A stretch of DNA of 64,000 nt from assembly GCA_024516155.1 (NCBI GenBank), contig JAJJXM010000002.1, forward strand, positions 496,001-560,000, given 5' to 3'. The translations under genes and the position numbers were made by a program. This document shows, piece after piece, positions 44,797-53,783 of the stretch; positions within the stretch are counted from its first letter, which is position 1; the number at the start of each line of letters is the position of its first letter. Under the pieces are notes generated by a model. It made no database searches. It was not told where the DNA came from and was given only the letters and a program-made list of their open reading frames with translations. The stretch is from Pyronema omphalodes (lineage: Eukaryota > Ascomycota > Pezizomycetes > Pezizales > Pyronemataceae).

Positions 44797-47700
44797 TCAT
44801 CCGTCAAACGCTCCATATCCCAGAGTTGCTATCCCTCCATCCATTCTTTCCCTATCATCATTCTCAAGCGGTATAGCCCTATAACGTATCTCCTTCGAGT
44901 ATCCTAGGCCGGTCTGTTTGGCAAACTTCAGCAGCGCAGCTATGCCAGTCTGGGTTGTAAAAAGTTCATTCAGTGTGATGTTCGTGTTGGTTGACGCATG
45001 GAGGCCCCGTCGCGCGGTCAGCAGTTTTGGGCAGTGAAGTAGGTAATGCTGGGAGGATATGAATCCCGTGCCGCAATCGCATGGTGTGGGGGGTTGCTCT
45101 GGGTGAGGGTCTATGGGTGTTCGTCCACAGCGGATACGGTATAAGGACCGGGAGGTGCGGAAGGGTAGGTGTTGAAGATGTTTTGGGTATGTCAAAGATG
45201 GGGGGAGGCCATCTGGCGCGTCAGCCTGCCATCGTTGGAGGAACCGTTGACGGATTTGTGACTTCATCCATGAGTGTGAGGTGATTGTGGAAAGACATTG
45301 GTTTGGTGACCGTGCTCCTGTTTTGGCGAGGCTGTCGGCGAGGTCGTTTCCGGTGATGTTCGTGTGAGAGGGGGTCCAGATGGTGGTAAAGGACCATCCT
45401 TGGGATGTGAGGAGTTCGGCTAGGTTGAGGGTTTCTCTGGCGTATTGATGATTCTCGTGGTTGTGCTCAAGAGTGGTGATAGCTGCTAGATTGTCGAGGC
45501 AGAGGAGGACAGGTGCTGGGCTGTGGTGTTCAAGGAGGCGCAGTCCTTCAGTGGTGGCATGTAGTTCGGCATCATAGACTTCGCATTGCTGTCCGAGGTG
45601 ACAGTGGTGTGACTGGAGGTGTTGGAGGCCGTTGGGTGCTGTCTGGTAGAGTGCTGCTCCACATCCGGTGTGGTTGTCGTCAAGCTTGGATCCGTCGGTG
45701 TATAGAAGGTATGTTTGATGGGGTAGTGTGGATATCCATTGAGTGTGTCGTAGGTTCGGTTCTTCAGTCTTGTTTTGGTTCGGGGAGGGAGAAGAGGGAA
45801 TTGAGAAGGAGGATGGCTGTGTTGTTCGATTTTCGATGTTGTTGCTCAGAAGGTCTTGTATGTGTTGTCGTGGGTGGGAGACTCCAGGTGCTGTCTTGGG
45901 GCATTCTGGGTTTGTTTTGAGACCTGAGAGGGGATGGTGTGTGGGTAGGAAGAGAAGTCGTAATGCATATTTTGCTGAGAGGTAGTCAAGGTAGATGTGG
46001 AGGGGTGGTAAGTGAGCGCAGATGCGTAACTTGGTGAGGTTTGTGCTGAGTGGGAGTCCGGTGGCCCAGCGTATTGCGTTGTGGTAGGTGGCTGCTAGGG
46101 GGCGAAGGGTAGTGTCTCTGCCGGTCCACCAGGCTCGTGAGGCCCATAGCATTTTTGGTAGGAGGAGGGTAAGGATGAGGTGTCGAGCCATGTGGGTGTT
46201 AAGGCCATCTGAACGGTGTCTAAGGTGAAGTAACGGTCCGAGGGTATTTTTGCCGTTGGATGCTGCTTGTGTGGTATGGGGGATGAATGTGAGTGATTCG
46301 TCGATGTTGATTCCGAGGTATTTGATTTTGCGTGCTGGGGTGATTGTCTTGTCGTTCAAAGAGAGTTGTGGTAGCTTGTCAAGGTCGGTGATTTTGTGGT
46401 GGCTTGCGCTGGGAAGGCAGTGGAGGAGTTCTGTTTTGTCGGGGGAGAAGTTCAGGCCGAGGTGTTTACCGCGTTCTGTGTAGTGTTCGGTCCGAGCTTT
46501 GAGGCGTTCGATAGCAAATTTTCGGGAGTTGGCAGACTGGAGGAGGCCGGTGTCGTCAACGTAGGAGGCGGTGAGTTCTTTTGCTGGTTGGTGATTTACT
46601 TCGAGCATCGCATTAGCGTAGATGAGGAAGAGGATTGGCGATGCAGGGGATCCTTGTGGTAAGCCACAGCGAAAGGGTTTTGGGGACTCGAGTTGTTGGT
46701 CGAAGGAAAATGCCAGGGTTCGGTTGTGGGTGAAGGCTCTGGTCCATGCGATGAGGTAGGGTGGGATGTTGCGTTGTTGCATGACTTGAAGGAGCAGGGT
46801 AGGGTTCGTGTTGTTGAAGGCCCCTTCAATGTCATGTGCTAGGAGGGACGGTCGGGGTGGGTGCTTTAGTTTGCCGGTAGTTGGGATAGCGAGGTCAGTG
46901 CTGATTGGTGTTAATATGGTAAGGAGGGCGTCAATGGCGGAGTACTGCTGTCTGGCGCCCATCTGATGTTTCGATATTGCGAGGCAGTCAGACGCTGTTT
47001 TGGCGAGTCGGATTGCAGCTATCTTTTCGTATACTTTGGATATGCAGGGGAGGAGGGAAATTGGACGGTATGATTTGGGTGAGGTGTAGTTAGTTTTGCC
47101 TGGCTTGGGAATTACTACGCATCGGGCTATTTTCCATTGGTCAGGGAAGGTCTCGTGGCGGAGCAGGGCGTTGAACAGTTTGGCTAGTGCTGTTGGTTGT
47201 GCTTGGTGGAATTGCGCAATTAGTTGGTAGGTGATGTTATCGTGTCCGGGTGCCGAGGAGAAACGAAGTTTTCGGATGACTTGACTGACTTCGTTATCGG
47301 TAATCGGGGTAAAGGGGTCAGGTGTTGCTTTGTGTCGTTTAACAAAGTTGGGGGGAATGTCAGGGGGGTTGTGTGATTGGTGTGGGAATAAGGCATTTCT
47401 TAGGATGTCGCACTTATCTTGGAAGCCATCTTTGCCTTCTAGTGCAGGGAGGGGTTTGTTGTGTGTGTCTGCTGATCGGACGCAGTTCCAGACGTCGGTG
47501 GCATTACTGTTCTGTAGTCTCGTAACCCAGTACTGTTCTTTTGCGAATTGTACGGCCTGTTTCCATTCGTATCGTTGGTGTTTAGCCTGCAATCTGGCTA
47601 TTGGGTTGTTGCGGTCGGATCGGAGACGTCGTTCTGCTTGTTGTAGCTTCTTTCTCTTTTGGTTGAGATCTGGGTGCCACCATGGCGCTTGTTTAGCTCT

Positions 47701-48588
47701 TGGTGTGACCCAAGGTACCGCAGTGTCGGTGGCTTTGTGGATGATTGTGGTGATGCGGTTCGCAGCGCTCAGTGCTGCCTCAGGACCAGTAAGATTGTCA
47801 AGGTCTAAGGGGTTGTCGATGATTGTTTGCTGGTAGGGTTTCCAGTCGACTTTGCGCCATGCTCGTTTAGGTGCCTGGGCAGGGGTACTGAGGTCGATAT
47901 GGATAGTGCATATAGCATGGTCAGAGGTTGAATCGGGGTTGATTTTGTGCATGAGGATCTGTTCTGTGATTCTTCCGGCAGAGAAGCATAGGTCAATGAC
48001 GGAGGGTCGCATGCCATTGCGCGGGTAGTGTGTCGGGATCCCTGGTTGGTTGTGCAATGTAAATTGGTGTTGGTCCATCCAGTTGGCAATGGTGTCAGAT
48101 TGGTCTCGGTGGCGTCTAAGTTGGTCGTCGTCTATAGTGGTAGTGCTACCCCACCATTCATGATGCGCATTCATATCGCCCATGATGATGGCTGGGAGCT
48201 GTGGTCGGAAGGAAGGTAGGAGGTCAGCTAAGGCGTTTGGTTTTCCCGGAGTGTAAAAGTTGTAAATGATCAGTGGGGCTGTTGCAGGTAGGGAGAGCTT
48301 GATTCCAAGGAATGAATTATGGTAGGTAAAGACTGTGGATGCATGAACGCCTGGCAGCCGGCGTACGTAGGTGGCGCACAGGGGTCTTTCGTTTGTGGGG
48401 GTGAACATGTGAAATTCGGGGTGTGTGGGCGGGAGTTTGGTGTATTCGATAGCGGGTTCTTGTAAAAGAATGATGAGTGTTTTGGGGTTAGATGCAAATG
48501 AAAATAATGCTGATGTTGTTGTAGCATGACCTTTTGCGCAGTTCAGCAGCTGCAAACATGCTGTGTCCATTTTCGTTGTGCTGTTCAT
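44797..48588 (-). CDS. LINE J ORF2: APE endonuclease, reverse transcriptase, RNase H
   Basis: An intact 1263-residue protein. The endonuclease (residues about 1-240) has ILLQEPAI, IIMGDMNAHHEWWG, VIDLCFS and TSDHAICTI. RT follows with ARCVVIPKPGKTNY, LLAHDIEGAFNNTNP, CGLPQGSPASPILF and the catalytic SYVDDTGLL. RNase H motifs are LYTDGSKLDD, YDAELHATTEGL, LCLDNLAAI and NDLADSLAK, and a C-terminal cysteine/histidine knuckle (CDCGTGFISSQHYLLHC) ends the protein. The enzyme nicks target DNA and primes reverse transcription there. The start ATG overlaps the ORF1 stop in ATGA, so translation is probably by termination-reinitiation. It could act in trans on K, L and M (inference). Confidence 0.96.
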   Translation of the reverse strand: MNSTTKMDTACLQLLNCAKGHATTTSALFSFASNPKTLIILLQEPAIEYTKLPPTHPEFHMFTPTNERPLCATYVRRLPGVHASTVFTYHNSFLGIKLSLPATAPLIIYNFYTPGKPNALADLLPSFRPQLPAIIMGDMNAHHEWWGSTTTIDDDQLRRHRDQSDTIANWMDQHQFTLHNQPGIPTHYPRNGMRPSVIDLCFSAGRITEQILMHKINPDSTSDHAICTIHIDLSTPAQAPKRAWRKVDWKPYQQTIIDNPLDLDNLTGPEAALSAANRITTIIHKATDTAVPWVTPRAKQAPWWHPDLNQKRKKLQQAERRLRSDRNNPIARLQAKHQRYEWKQAVQFAKEQYWVTRLQNSNATDVWNCVRSADTHNKPLPALEGKDGFQDKCDILRNALFPHQSHNPPDIPPNFVKRHKATPDPFTPITDNEVSQVIRKLRFSSAPGHDNITYQLIAQFHQAQPTALAKLFNALLRHETFPDQWKIARCVVIPKPGKTNYTSPKSYRPISLLPCISKVYEKIAAIRLAKTASDCLAISKHQMGARQQYSAIDALLTILTPISTDLAIPTTGKLKHPPRPSLLAHDIEGAFNNTNPTLLLQVMQQRNIPPYLIAWTRAFTHNRTLAFSFDQQLESPKPFRCGLPQGSPASPILFLIYANAMLEVNHQPAKELTASYVDDTGLLQSANSRKFAIERLKARTEHYTERGKHLGLNFSPDKTELLHCLPSASHHKITDLDKLPQLSLNDKTITPARKIKYLGINIDESLTFIPHTTQAASNGKNTLGPLLHLRHRSDGLNTHMARHLILTLLLPKMLWASRAWWTGRDTTLRPLAATYHNAIRWATGLPLSTNLTKLRICAHLPPLHIYLDYLSAKYALRLLFLPTHHPLSGLKTNPECPKTAPGVSHPRQHIQDLLSNNIENRTTQPSSFSIPSSPSPNQNKTEEPNLRHTQWISTLPHQTYLLYTDGSKLDDNHTGCGAALYQTAPNGLQHLQSHHCHLGQQCEVYDAELHATTEGLRLLEHHSPAPVLLCLDNLAAITTLEHNHENHQYARETLNLAELLTSQGWSFTTIWTPSHTNITGNDLADSLAKTGARSPNQCLSTITSHSWMKSQIRQRFLQRWQADAPDGLPPSLTYPKHLQHLPFRTSRSLYRIRCGRTPIDPHPEQPPTPCDCGTGFISSQHYLLHCPKLLTARRGLHASTNTNITLNELFTTQTGIAALLKFAKQTGLGYSKEIRYRAIPLENDDRERMDGGIATLGYGAFDG

Positions 48589-50063
48589 GGTTGCTCATCG
48601 GTTCTCATTTCGTCAGGTGCGGGTTGCATGGGTTCGTCGGTGGGGGTGGCGGTGTTGAGTTGTTCTAGATGTTTGATGCGGGAAGGGCACGTAGGATCGT
48701 TGGCTTTGTGCGGTTGGTTGCAGTTGCAGCATTTGATTGGTGGGTGGGTGCAGGTCATTCCGCCCTTGCAAGAGGGGATGGTGCATGGGTGGGCCCGGGT
48801 AGCGTGGTTTTGGGCGCAAACTGGGCATCTTGGTTCAATTGCTTTGCAGAGTTTAGGGTGGCGTCCAAACTCCTGGCAGTTGGTGCATTGTGAGGTGGGT
48901 TGCCATGAGTGGTATTCGCCGATTTTGCAGAGGCGATTGCAGATGGCTAGTCTTGTAGTACCTAGCTTTCTAAGGTTAATTGTACCGACAAGGGAGACAA
49001 CAATGGAGGAAGCAGCTTTTCCATCGCGGCGTTCAGTAGGGACTAGCCATCGGGGATCCTGGCCAAGGCGAAGGGAGGGGTATGTGGACTCAATTTCCGA
49101 TCGAATGAAGGAGGGGGTGGCGTTTGTTGGCACGTTGTGCAGAAGTATCTTGGTCCAGCGTTCGTTGATGCGGGCCTCGGATGATTGGAAGCTGTTGGTT
49201 ACGTTGGTGATGATCGGCAGGTAGGGGGCGTAAGCGTCGGCTTTGGTCGCGGGGTTGGTGGTGAGAACAAGACGGTTGTTGCTAGTGATGCGGGCAAGGG
49301 TGAAAGGGGGTAGGGTGATATCGGCAGAATCCTTGATGGCTTTGTTGATTGCGACAAGGGCTTCATCGGCAGTGGTTTCCGGGTTGGTGATCTTTCCTTC
49401 AAGAGTAATAATGACCTCGCGGTCGACACGTGGGAGGGCTTTCGGGATCAAGGTGGTGGGGGTCTTCTTTTTCTTGGCCTGGACAATGGTGAATGGTTTT
49501 TCTTCAGCAGCGGCAGTGAGCTTAGAGGCAATGGACGGTCCATTGAACCAGACATTGGTGGAGTCATGCAGGGGGGTGGGCTGATAGAGGGGTACGGCAG
49601 GGGTGGGCGCAGGGGCAGTGGCGCGGCCCTGTTCGGCAGGTGCTTTTCCGGTCGTCTTGGTGTTGGCGGGTTGGAGTTTGCGGATCTGGTTGGTGAGTTC
49701 GGCGACGTGGCGTTCAAGCTGGGCGATGCGGTTGGCGCTGGCATTTTAGGCGTGGGCAAAGGCATTTTCCATGCGGTCGAAGCGGGCAAGGATCTGGTTC
49801 AAGAGGGTGGAGCTGGTAGTGTCAAACATGGTGGGGCGGTTGATGTCGTCCGGGGCGGTGTTGTTGAGGCGCTTGCGAGGGGAGCTAGTGCCTGTGGCAA
49901 GAATGCGTTGGGGAGCCCGGGTTCCAAAGCGAGAAGGAGTGGGAGAGAAGGTCTCAGACTGAGGGGGCTGAGTGAGGGAGGCAGCAGGGGCAGCAGAGGC
50001 AGCGCGTTGCTGCTGCTGTTGCTGTTGCTGGGAGAATAAAGAGGGGATATTTTGCTGGGACAT
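48585..50063 (-). pseudogene. LINE J ORF1, zinc-knuckle Gag-like protein with one internal stop
   Basis: Begins MSQQNIPSLF and a run of glutamines from CAG/CAA codons. A TAA at 49746-49748 interrupts it before NASANRIAQLERHV, a coiled-coil segment; the frame then runs on through PKALPRVDREVIITLEG, ERWTKILLHNVPT and three zinc knuckles (CTNCQEFGRHPKLC, CPVCAQNHATRAHPC, CCNCNQPHKANDPTC) to TGA at 48585. Apart from the stop it is complete (about 492 codons). It binds element RNA by family analogy. Only moderately similar to K-M ORF1. Confidence 0.88.
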
Positions 50064-50145
50064 TGTGTTCCCAAGCAAAGGAGAAAGCGAAAGGGTAAAC
50101 GCAATAGAGGAGGCTGTGCAACCTTAGACCGAGAAGTCAACTAAT

Positions 50146-51932
50146 CTGATCTTGTTTTATTGCGACTAGAGCTACTATGGCTATTGCGCTCCACCTACTT
50201 CATGCCCATACCCTGCAACACCGCAGTTGCTCTGGGATACAACCACCCGCGCGACCTATAATACTATGTACAGGAGGTCCGGCTATGCCCAGGGTATTAC
50301 AAACAAAAACAGAAACAAAAACAAAACACATAAACCCTACAAAGGAAACCTAAACTAGCCCTTTCAAAAACAAAGACGAACAAAGGAAAAGCTACGGATT
50401 ACGCGGGTCAAGTGGGGAGTTTGTCAAGTGTGGAAAGATATTTGTGCAGTCATTTAGAGCTCGCGCTCCATAGACAAATCATTATCAGCGTCGGGGGCCT
50501 TGCCTTTCCCGGCCGGGAGAAGTTTGATCCGTACGGGGCAAAGAGGGTCGGTTGCTGGGTGAGCAGCACTGCAAAGGGCGCATTTCACAGGTGGGTGGGT
50601 GCAGGACTTTCCGGCGCGACAGGAGGGGACAGGGCATTGGTGGTCCTTGGTGCTGTGTGGTTGGGCGCAGATGGCGCAGGTGGGTTTCTCCGCTTTGCAG
50701 AGGGAGGTGTGGTGGCCGTAAACCTGGCAGTTGCGGCATTGGGTGGTTGGTGTCCAGGAGAAGTATTCGGTAATCCGGCACTTACGATTACAGAGAAGGA
50801 GGGTGTTGGAGCCGATTTGGTTGAGGTTGATCATACCGCTAAGGGCGATCACCATGGTGGAGGCTTGTTTGTTGAGGCGGCGCTCATCTGGAACTAGCCA
50901 GCGAGGTTCTTGCATGAGTTTGAGGGTGGGGTAGGTCGATTCGATAAGCTTTTGCACGCCTACACCATTGGCTGCGGTTGGGATGTTGTGAACTAGGAAT
51001 TTAGTCCAGCGGCTATTGTTGGTTCCGGATATTGGTTTCAGCCAGTGAATTCTGTTGAGGAGCATCTGCATGTATGGTTCGTACGCAGAGGCCGGGGTGG
51101 TAGGGTTGGTCGTCAATACCAGTTTGTTGTGGTCATTGATCCTTGCAAGAGTGAGTGAGGGAAGAGGGATTTCGTTGGCCATCAGTACGTCTTTGTTGAG
51201 GCACATCAACACGTTGGTGGCTTCTTCTTCTCGACTCCTAGTCAGTGTTGGGTTGTCCAGTGTGATGATAATCTCCCTTTCGATACGGGGGAGGGCTTTC
51301 GGGATGATGGGGGCCGGTGTTGGCTTCTTCTTTTTGCGCGACACGGTTGTGAATTGTTGATCCTTGCCTTCAACTGATGCGGAGACGCGTTCAGCCCAGG
51401 TAAGGTTGCCGGTGGTTGGTTTCTGTGGTTTGGGGGCGGCTGGGGTGGGGGCCCGAGTGGTGGACCTTCCTCTTGCGGTGGAGTCGCCAGGTGGCATGTG
51501 GGGTGCAGGGGTGGCGGTGAGTTGTCGGCGCGTACGGTTCAGCTCTGCCGTGATCGAGGCGACTTGTTTCTCGAGTTCGCGTATGCGGTTGGTGCTGGTG
51601 GCTTGGGAAGAAAGCAAGGCTTTCTCCATTCGCTCGACTTGTAGGGATAGCTGGAGGAGGAGTTGGCGGTCTGGTTCGGCAAGTGAAACGCCGGCGGTGG
51701 CCGGTCTTGGTTCATTATCGGCAGGTGGGATGGTGGGGCGTTTGCGCGCTCCACTAGGTGTTGGTGTGGATCTTTCAGGGGAAGGTGGAGGAGGGGACCC
51801 GACGTTAACGGTGTTCCTGAACCTGAAAGAGTCGAGATGGCGTTGAGACATGCTGAAGATGTTCTCAACAAGATAAAGAGAGGAGTCTGCGCAACTACAG
51901 ACGAGGAGAAAGGGGGGCAAGCACTGGATCGA
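50146..51932 (-). mobile_element. Half-LINE K (ORF1-only non-autonomous element)
   Basis: About 1.8 kb: short 5' UTR, one intact ORF1, then about 308 bases of 3' region ending in a terminus shared with J. There is no ORF2 apart from a start relic. Flanks: aagtcaactaat (50134-50145) and aagtaaactaat (51933-51944), both forms of the LTR target. Confidence 0.88.
50454..51851 (-). CDS. ORF1 of half-LINE K
   Basis: An intact 465-residue protein from MSQRHLDSFRF, the start shared with L and M. A Pro/Ser-rich N-terminus is followed by a coiled coil (QLLLQLSLQVERMEKALL, RELEKQVASITAELNRT), then PKALPRIEREIIITLDN, SRWTKFLVHNIPT, QEPRWLVPDERR and three zinc knuckles (CRNCQVYGHHTSLC, CAICAQPHSTKDHQC, CALCSAAHPATDPLC). 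It ends SMEREL then TAA. The sense sequence at the stop, CTCTAAATGACTGC, keeps an ATG that begins a nine-codon relic (MTAQISFHT). A purifying-selection test across copies would show whether the protein is used. Confidence 0.92.
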   Translation of the reverse strand: MSQRHLDSFRFRNTVNVGSPPPPSPERSTPTPSGARKRPTIPPADNEPRPATAGVSLAEPDRQLLLQLSLQVERMEKALLSSQATSTNRIRELEKQVASITAELNRTRRQLTATPAPHMPPGDSTARGRSTTRAPTPAAPKPQKPTTGNLTWAERVSASVEGKDQQFTTVSRKKKKPTPAPIIPKALPRIEREIIITLDNPTLTRSREEEATNVLMCLNKDVLMANEIPLPSLTLARINDHNKLVLTTNPTTPASAYEPYMQMLLNRIHWLKPISGTNNSRWTKFLVHNIPTAANGVGVQKLIESTYPTLKLMQEPRWLVPDERRLNKQASTMVIALSGMINLNQIGSNTLLLCNRKCRITEYFSWTPTTQCRNCQVYGHHTSLCKAEKPTCAICAQPHSTKDHQCPVPSCRAGKSCTHPPVKCALCSAAHPATDPLCPVRIKLLPAGKGKAPDADNDLSMEREL

Positions 51933-51987
51933 AAGTAAACTAATCGATCACAGGCCGAATAAACTTAAGGGTCTCGTGTAAATCAAT
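51933..51987 (-). repeat. LTR spacer between half-LINEs K and L
   Basis: Target sequence aagtaaactaat continues into 33 bases of E/D LTR (cgatcacaggccgaataaac onward, to gtctcgt), then gtaaatcaat, a second target variant, abuts L. This shows that the array was assembled in LTR sequence and is not a simple tandem duplication of one unit. Confidence 0.8.
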
Positions 51988-53771
51988 CTGATCTTTGTTT
52001 ATTGCGACTAGAGCTACTATGGCTATTGCGCTCCACCTACTTCATACCCATACCCTGCAACACCGCAGTTGCTCTGGGATGCAACCACCCGCGCGACCTA
52101 TAATACTATGTACAGGAGATCCGGCTATGCCCAGGGTATTTCAAACAAAACAGAAACAAAACAAAGCACATAATCACTACCAAGGAAACCTAAACTAGCC
52201 CTTCAAAAACAAAAACAAACAAAGAAAAAGCTACGATTTTACGCGGGTCATGTGGGGAGTTTGTCAAGTGTGGAAAGATATTTGTGCAGTCATTAGAGCT
52301 CGCGCTCCATAGACAAATCGTTATCAGCGTCGGGGGCCTTGCCTTTCCCGGCCGGGAGAAGTTTGATCCGTACGGGGCAAAGAGGGTCGGTTGCTGGGTG
52401 AGCAGCACTGCAAAGAGCACATTTCACAGGTGGGTGGGTGCAGGCCTTTCCGGCGCGACAGGAGGGGACAGGGCATTGGTGCTCCTTGGTGTGGTGGGGT
52501 TGGGCGCAGATAGCGCAAGTGGGTTTCTCCGCTTTGCAGAGAGCAGTGTGGTGGCCGTAAGCTTGGCAGTTGCGGCATTGTGTGGACGGCGTCCATGAGA
52601 AGTATTCTGTAATACGGCATTTGCGATTACAGAGAAGGAGGGTGTTGGTGCCGATCCGGTTGAGGTTGACTACACCGTTAAGGGCAATCACCATTGTTGA
52701 GGCTTGTTTGTTGAGGCGGCGGTCAGCTGGAACTAGCCAGCGTGGCTCTTGCATAAGTTGTAGGGTGGGGTAGGTCGCTTCAATGAGCTGTTTCATGGCT
52801 GTACATGTGGTGTCGGTTGGAATGTTGTGGACAAGGAATTATGTCCAGCGGCTATTGGTGGTTCCGGAGATGGGATGCATGTAATGGATTTCGGTGAGGA
52901 GTATCTGCATGTATGGCGCGTATGCAGAGGCGGGGGTAGAAGGATTGGTTGTCAACACAAATTTATGGTGATCATTGAACCTGGCTAGAATGAAGGGCGG
53001 GAGAGGAATGGCCCTGGATTTGATGAGGGTGTCGTTGATATGGGCTAGCATAATAGTGGCTACCTTGTCTCGACTAGTGGTGGTCTTTGTGTTGTCTAGT
53101 GTGATGATAAGTTCCCTTTCGATGCGGGGAAGGGCTTTCGGGATGATGGTGGCCGGTGTCTGTTTCTTCTTCTTTCGGGACACGGTGGTAAATTGTTGGT
53201 TCTTGCTTTCAACTGATGCGCTGACGCGTTCAGCCCAGGTAAGGTTGCCGGTGGTTGGTCTCTGTGGTTTTGGGGCGGCTGGCGTGGGGCTCCGGGCTGT
53301 GGACTCTCCCCTTTCAGGGGGGTTGCCGGGTTGCATGTGGGGTGCAGGGGTAGCGGTGAGTTGTCGACGCGTACGGTTGAGCTCTGCCGTGATGGAGGCA
53401 ACTTGTTTTTCGGGTTCGCGTATGCGGTTGGTGCTGGTGGCTTGTGAAGAAAGCAAGGCTTTCTCCATTCGTTCGACTTGTAGGGAGAGCTGGAGGAGGA
53501 GTTGGCGATCGGGTTCGGCAAGTGATACTCCGGCGGTCGCTGGTCTGGGTTCGTTATCGGCAGGTGGGACAGTGGGGCGTTTGCGCGCTCCACTAGGTGT
53601 TGGTGTGGATCTTTCGGAGGAAGGTGGAGGAGGGGACCCGACGTTAACGGTGTTCCTGAACCTGAAAGTGTCGAGATTGCGTTGAGACATGGTGAAGATG
53701 ATCTCAAGAAGATAAAGAGAGGAGTCTGCGCAACTACAGACGAGGAGAAAGGGGGGCGAGCACTGGATCGA
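51988..53771 (-). mobile_element. Half-LINE L
   Basis: Same structure as K. Flanks are gtaaatcaat on the left and aagtaaactaat (53772-53783) on the right. ORF1 carries one stop. Confidence 0.88.
52293..53690 (-). pseudogene. ORF1 of half-LINE L, one internal stop
   Basis: Same 466-codon length as K and M, from MSQRNLDTFRF. An AAA-to-TAA type change near 52838, after NSRWT, splits it. Both halves stay in the same frame and keep the coiled coil and the three zinc knuckles (CRNCQAYGHHTALC, CAICAQPHHTKEHQC, CALCSAAHPATDPLC). The stop context is CTCTAATGACTGC, i.e. TAATG. Confidence 0.9.
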
Positions 53772-53783
53772 AAGTAAACTAAT

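Larger units (their letters stand above)
44620..50133 (-). mobile_element. LINE J, full-length Tad-like element
   Basis: A minus-strand non-LTR element of about 5.5 kb: 5' end at 50133, ORF1, ORF2, a 177 bp 3' region and a 3' end in CAAAGATCAG at 44620. It is flanked by LTR target sequence aagtaaatcaat (44608-44619) and aagtcaactaat (50134-50145). ORF2 is intact; ORF1 has one stop. About 40 bases of its 3' terminus are shared with K, L and M. Confidence 0.92.
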
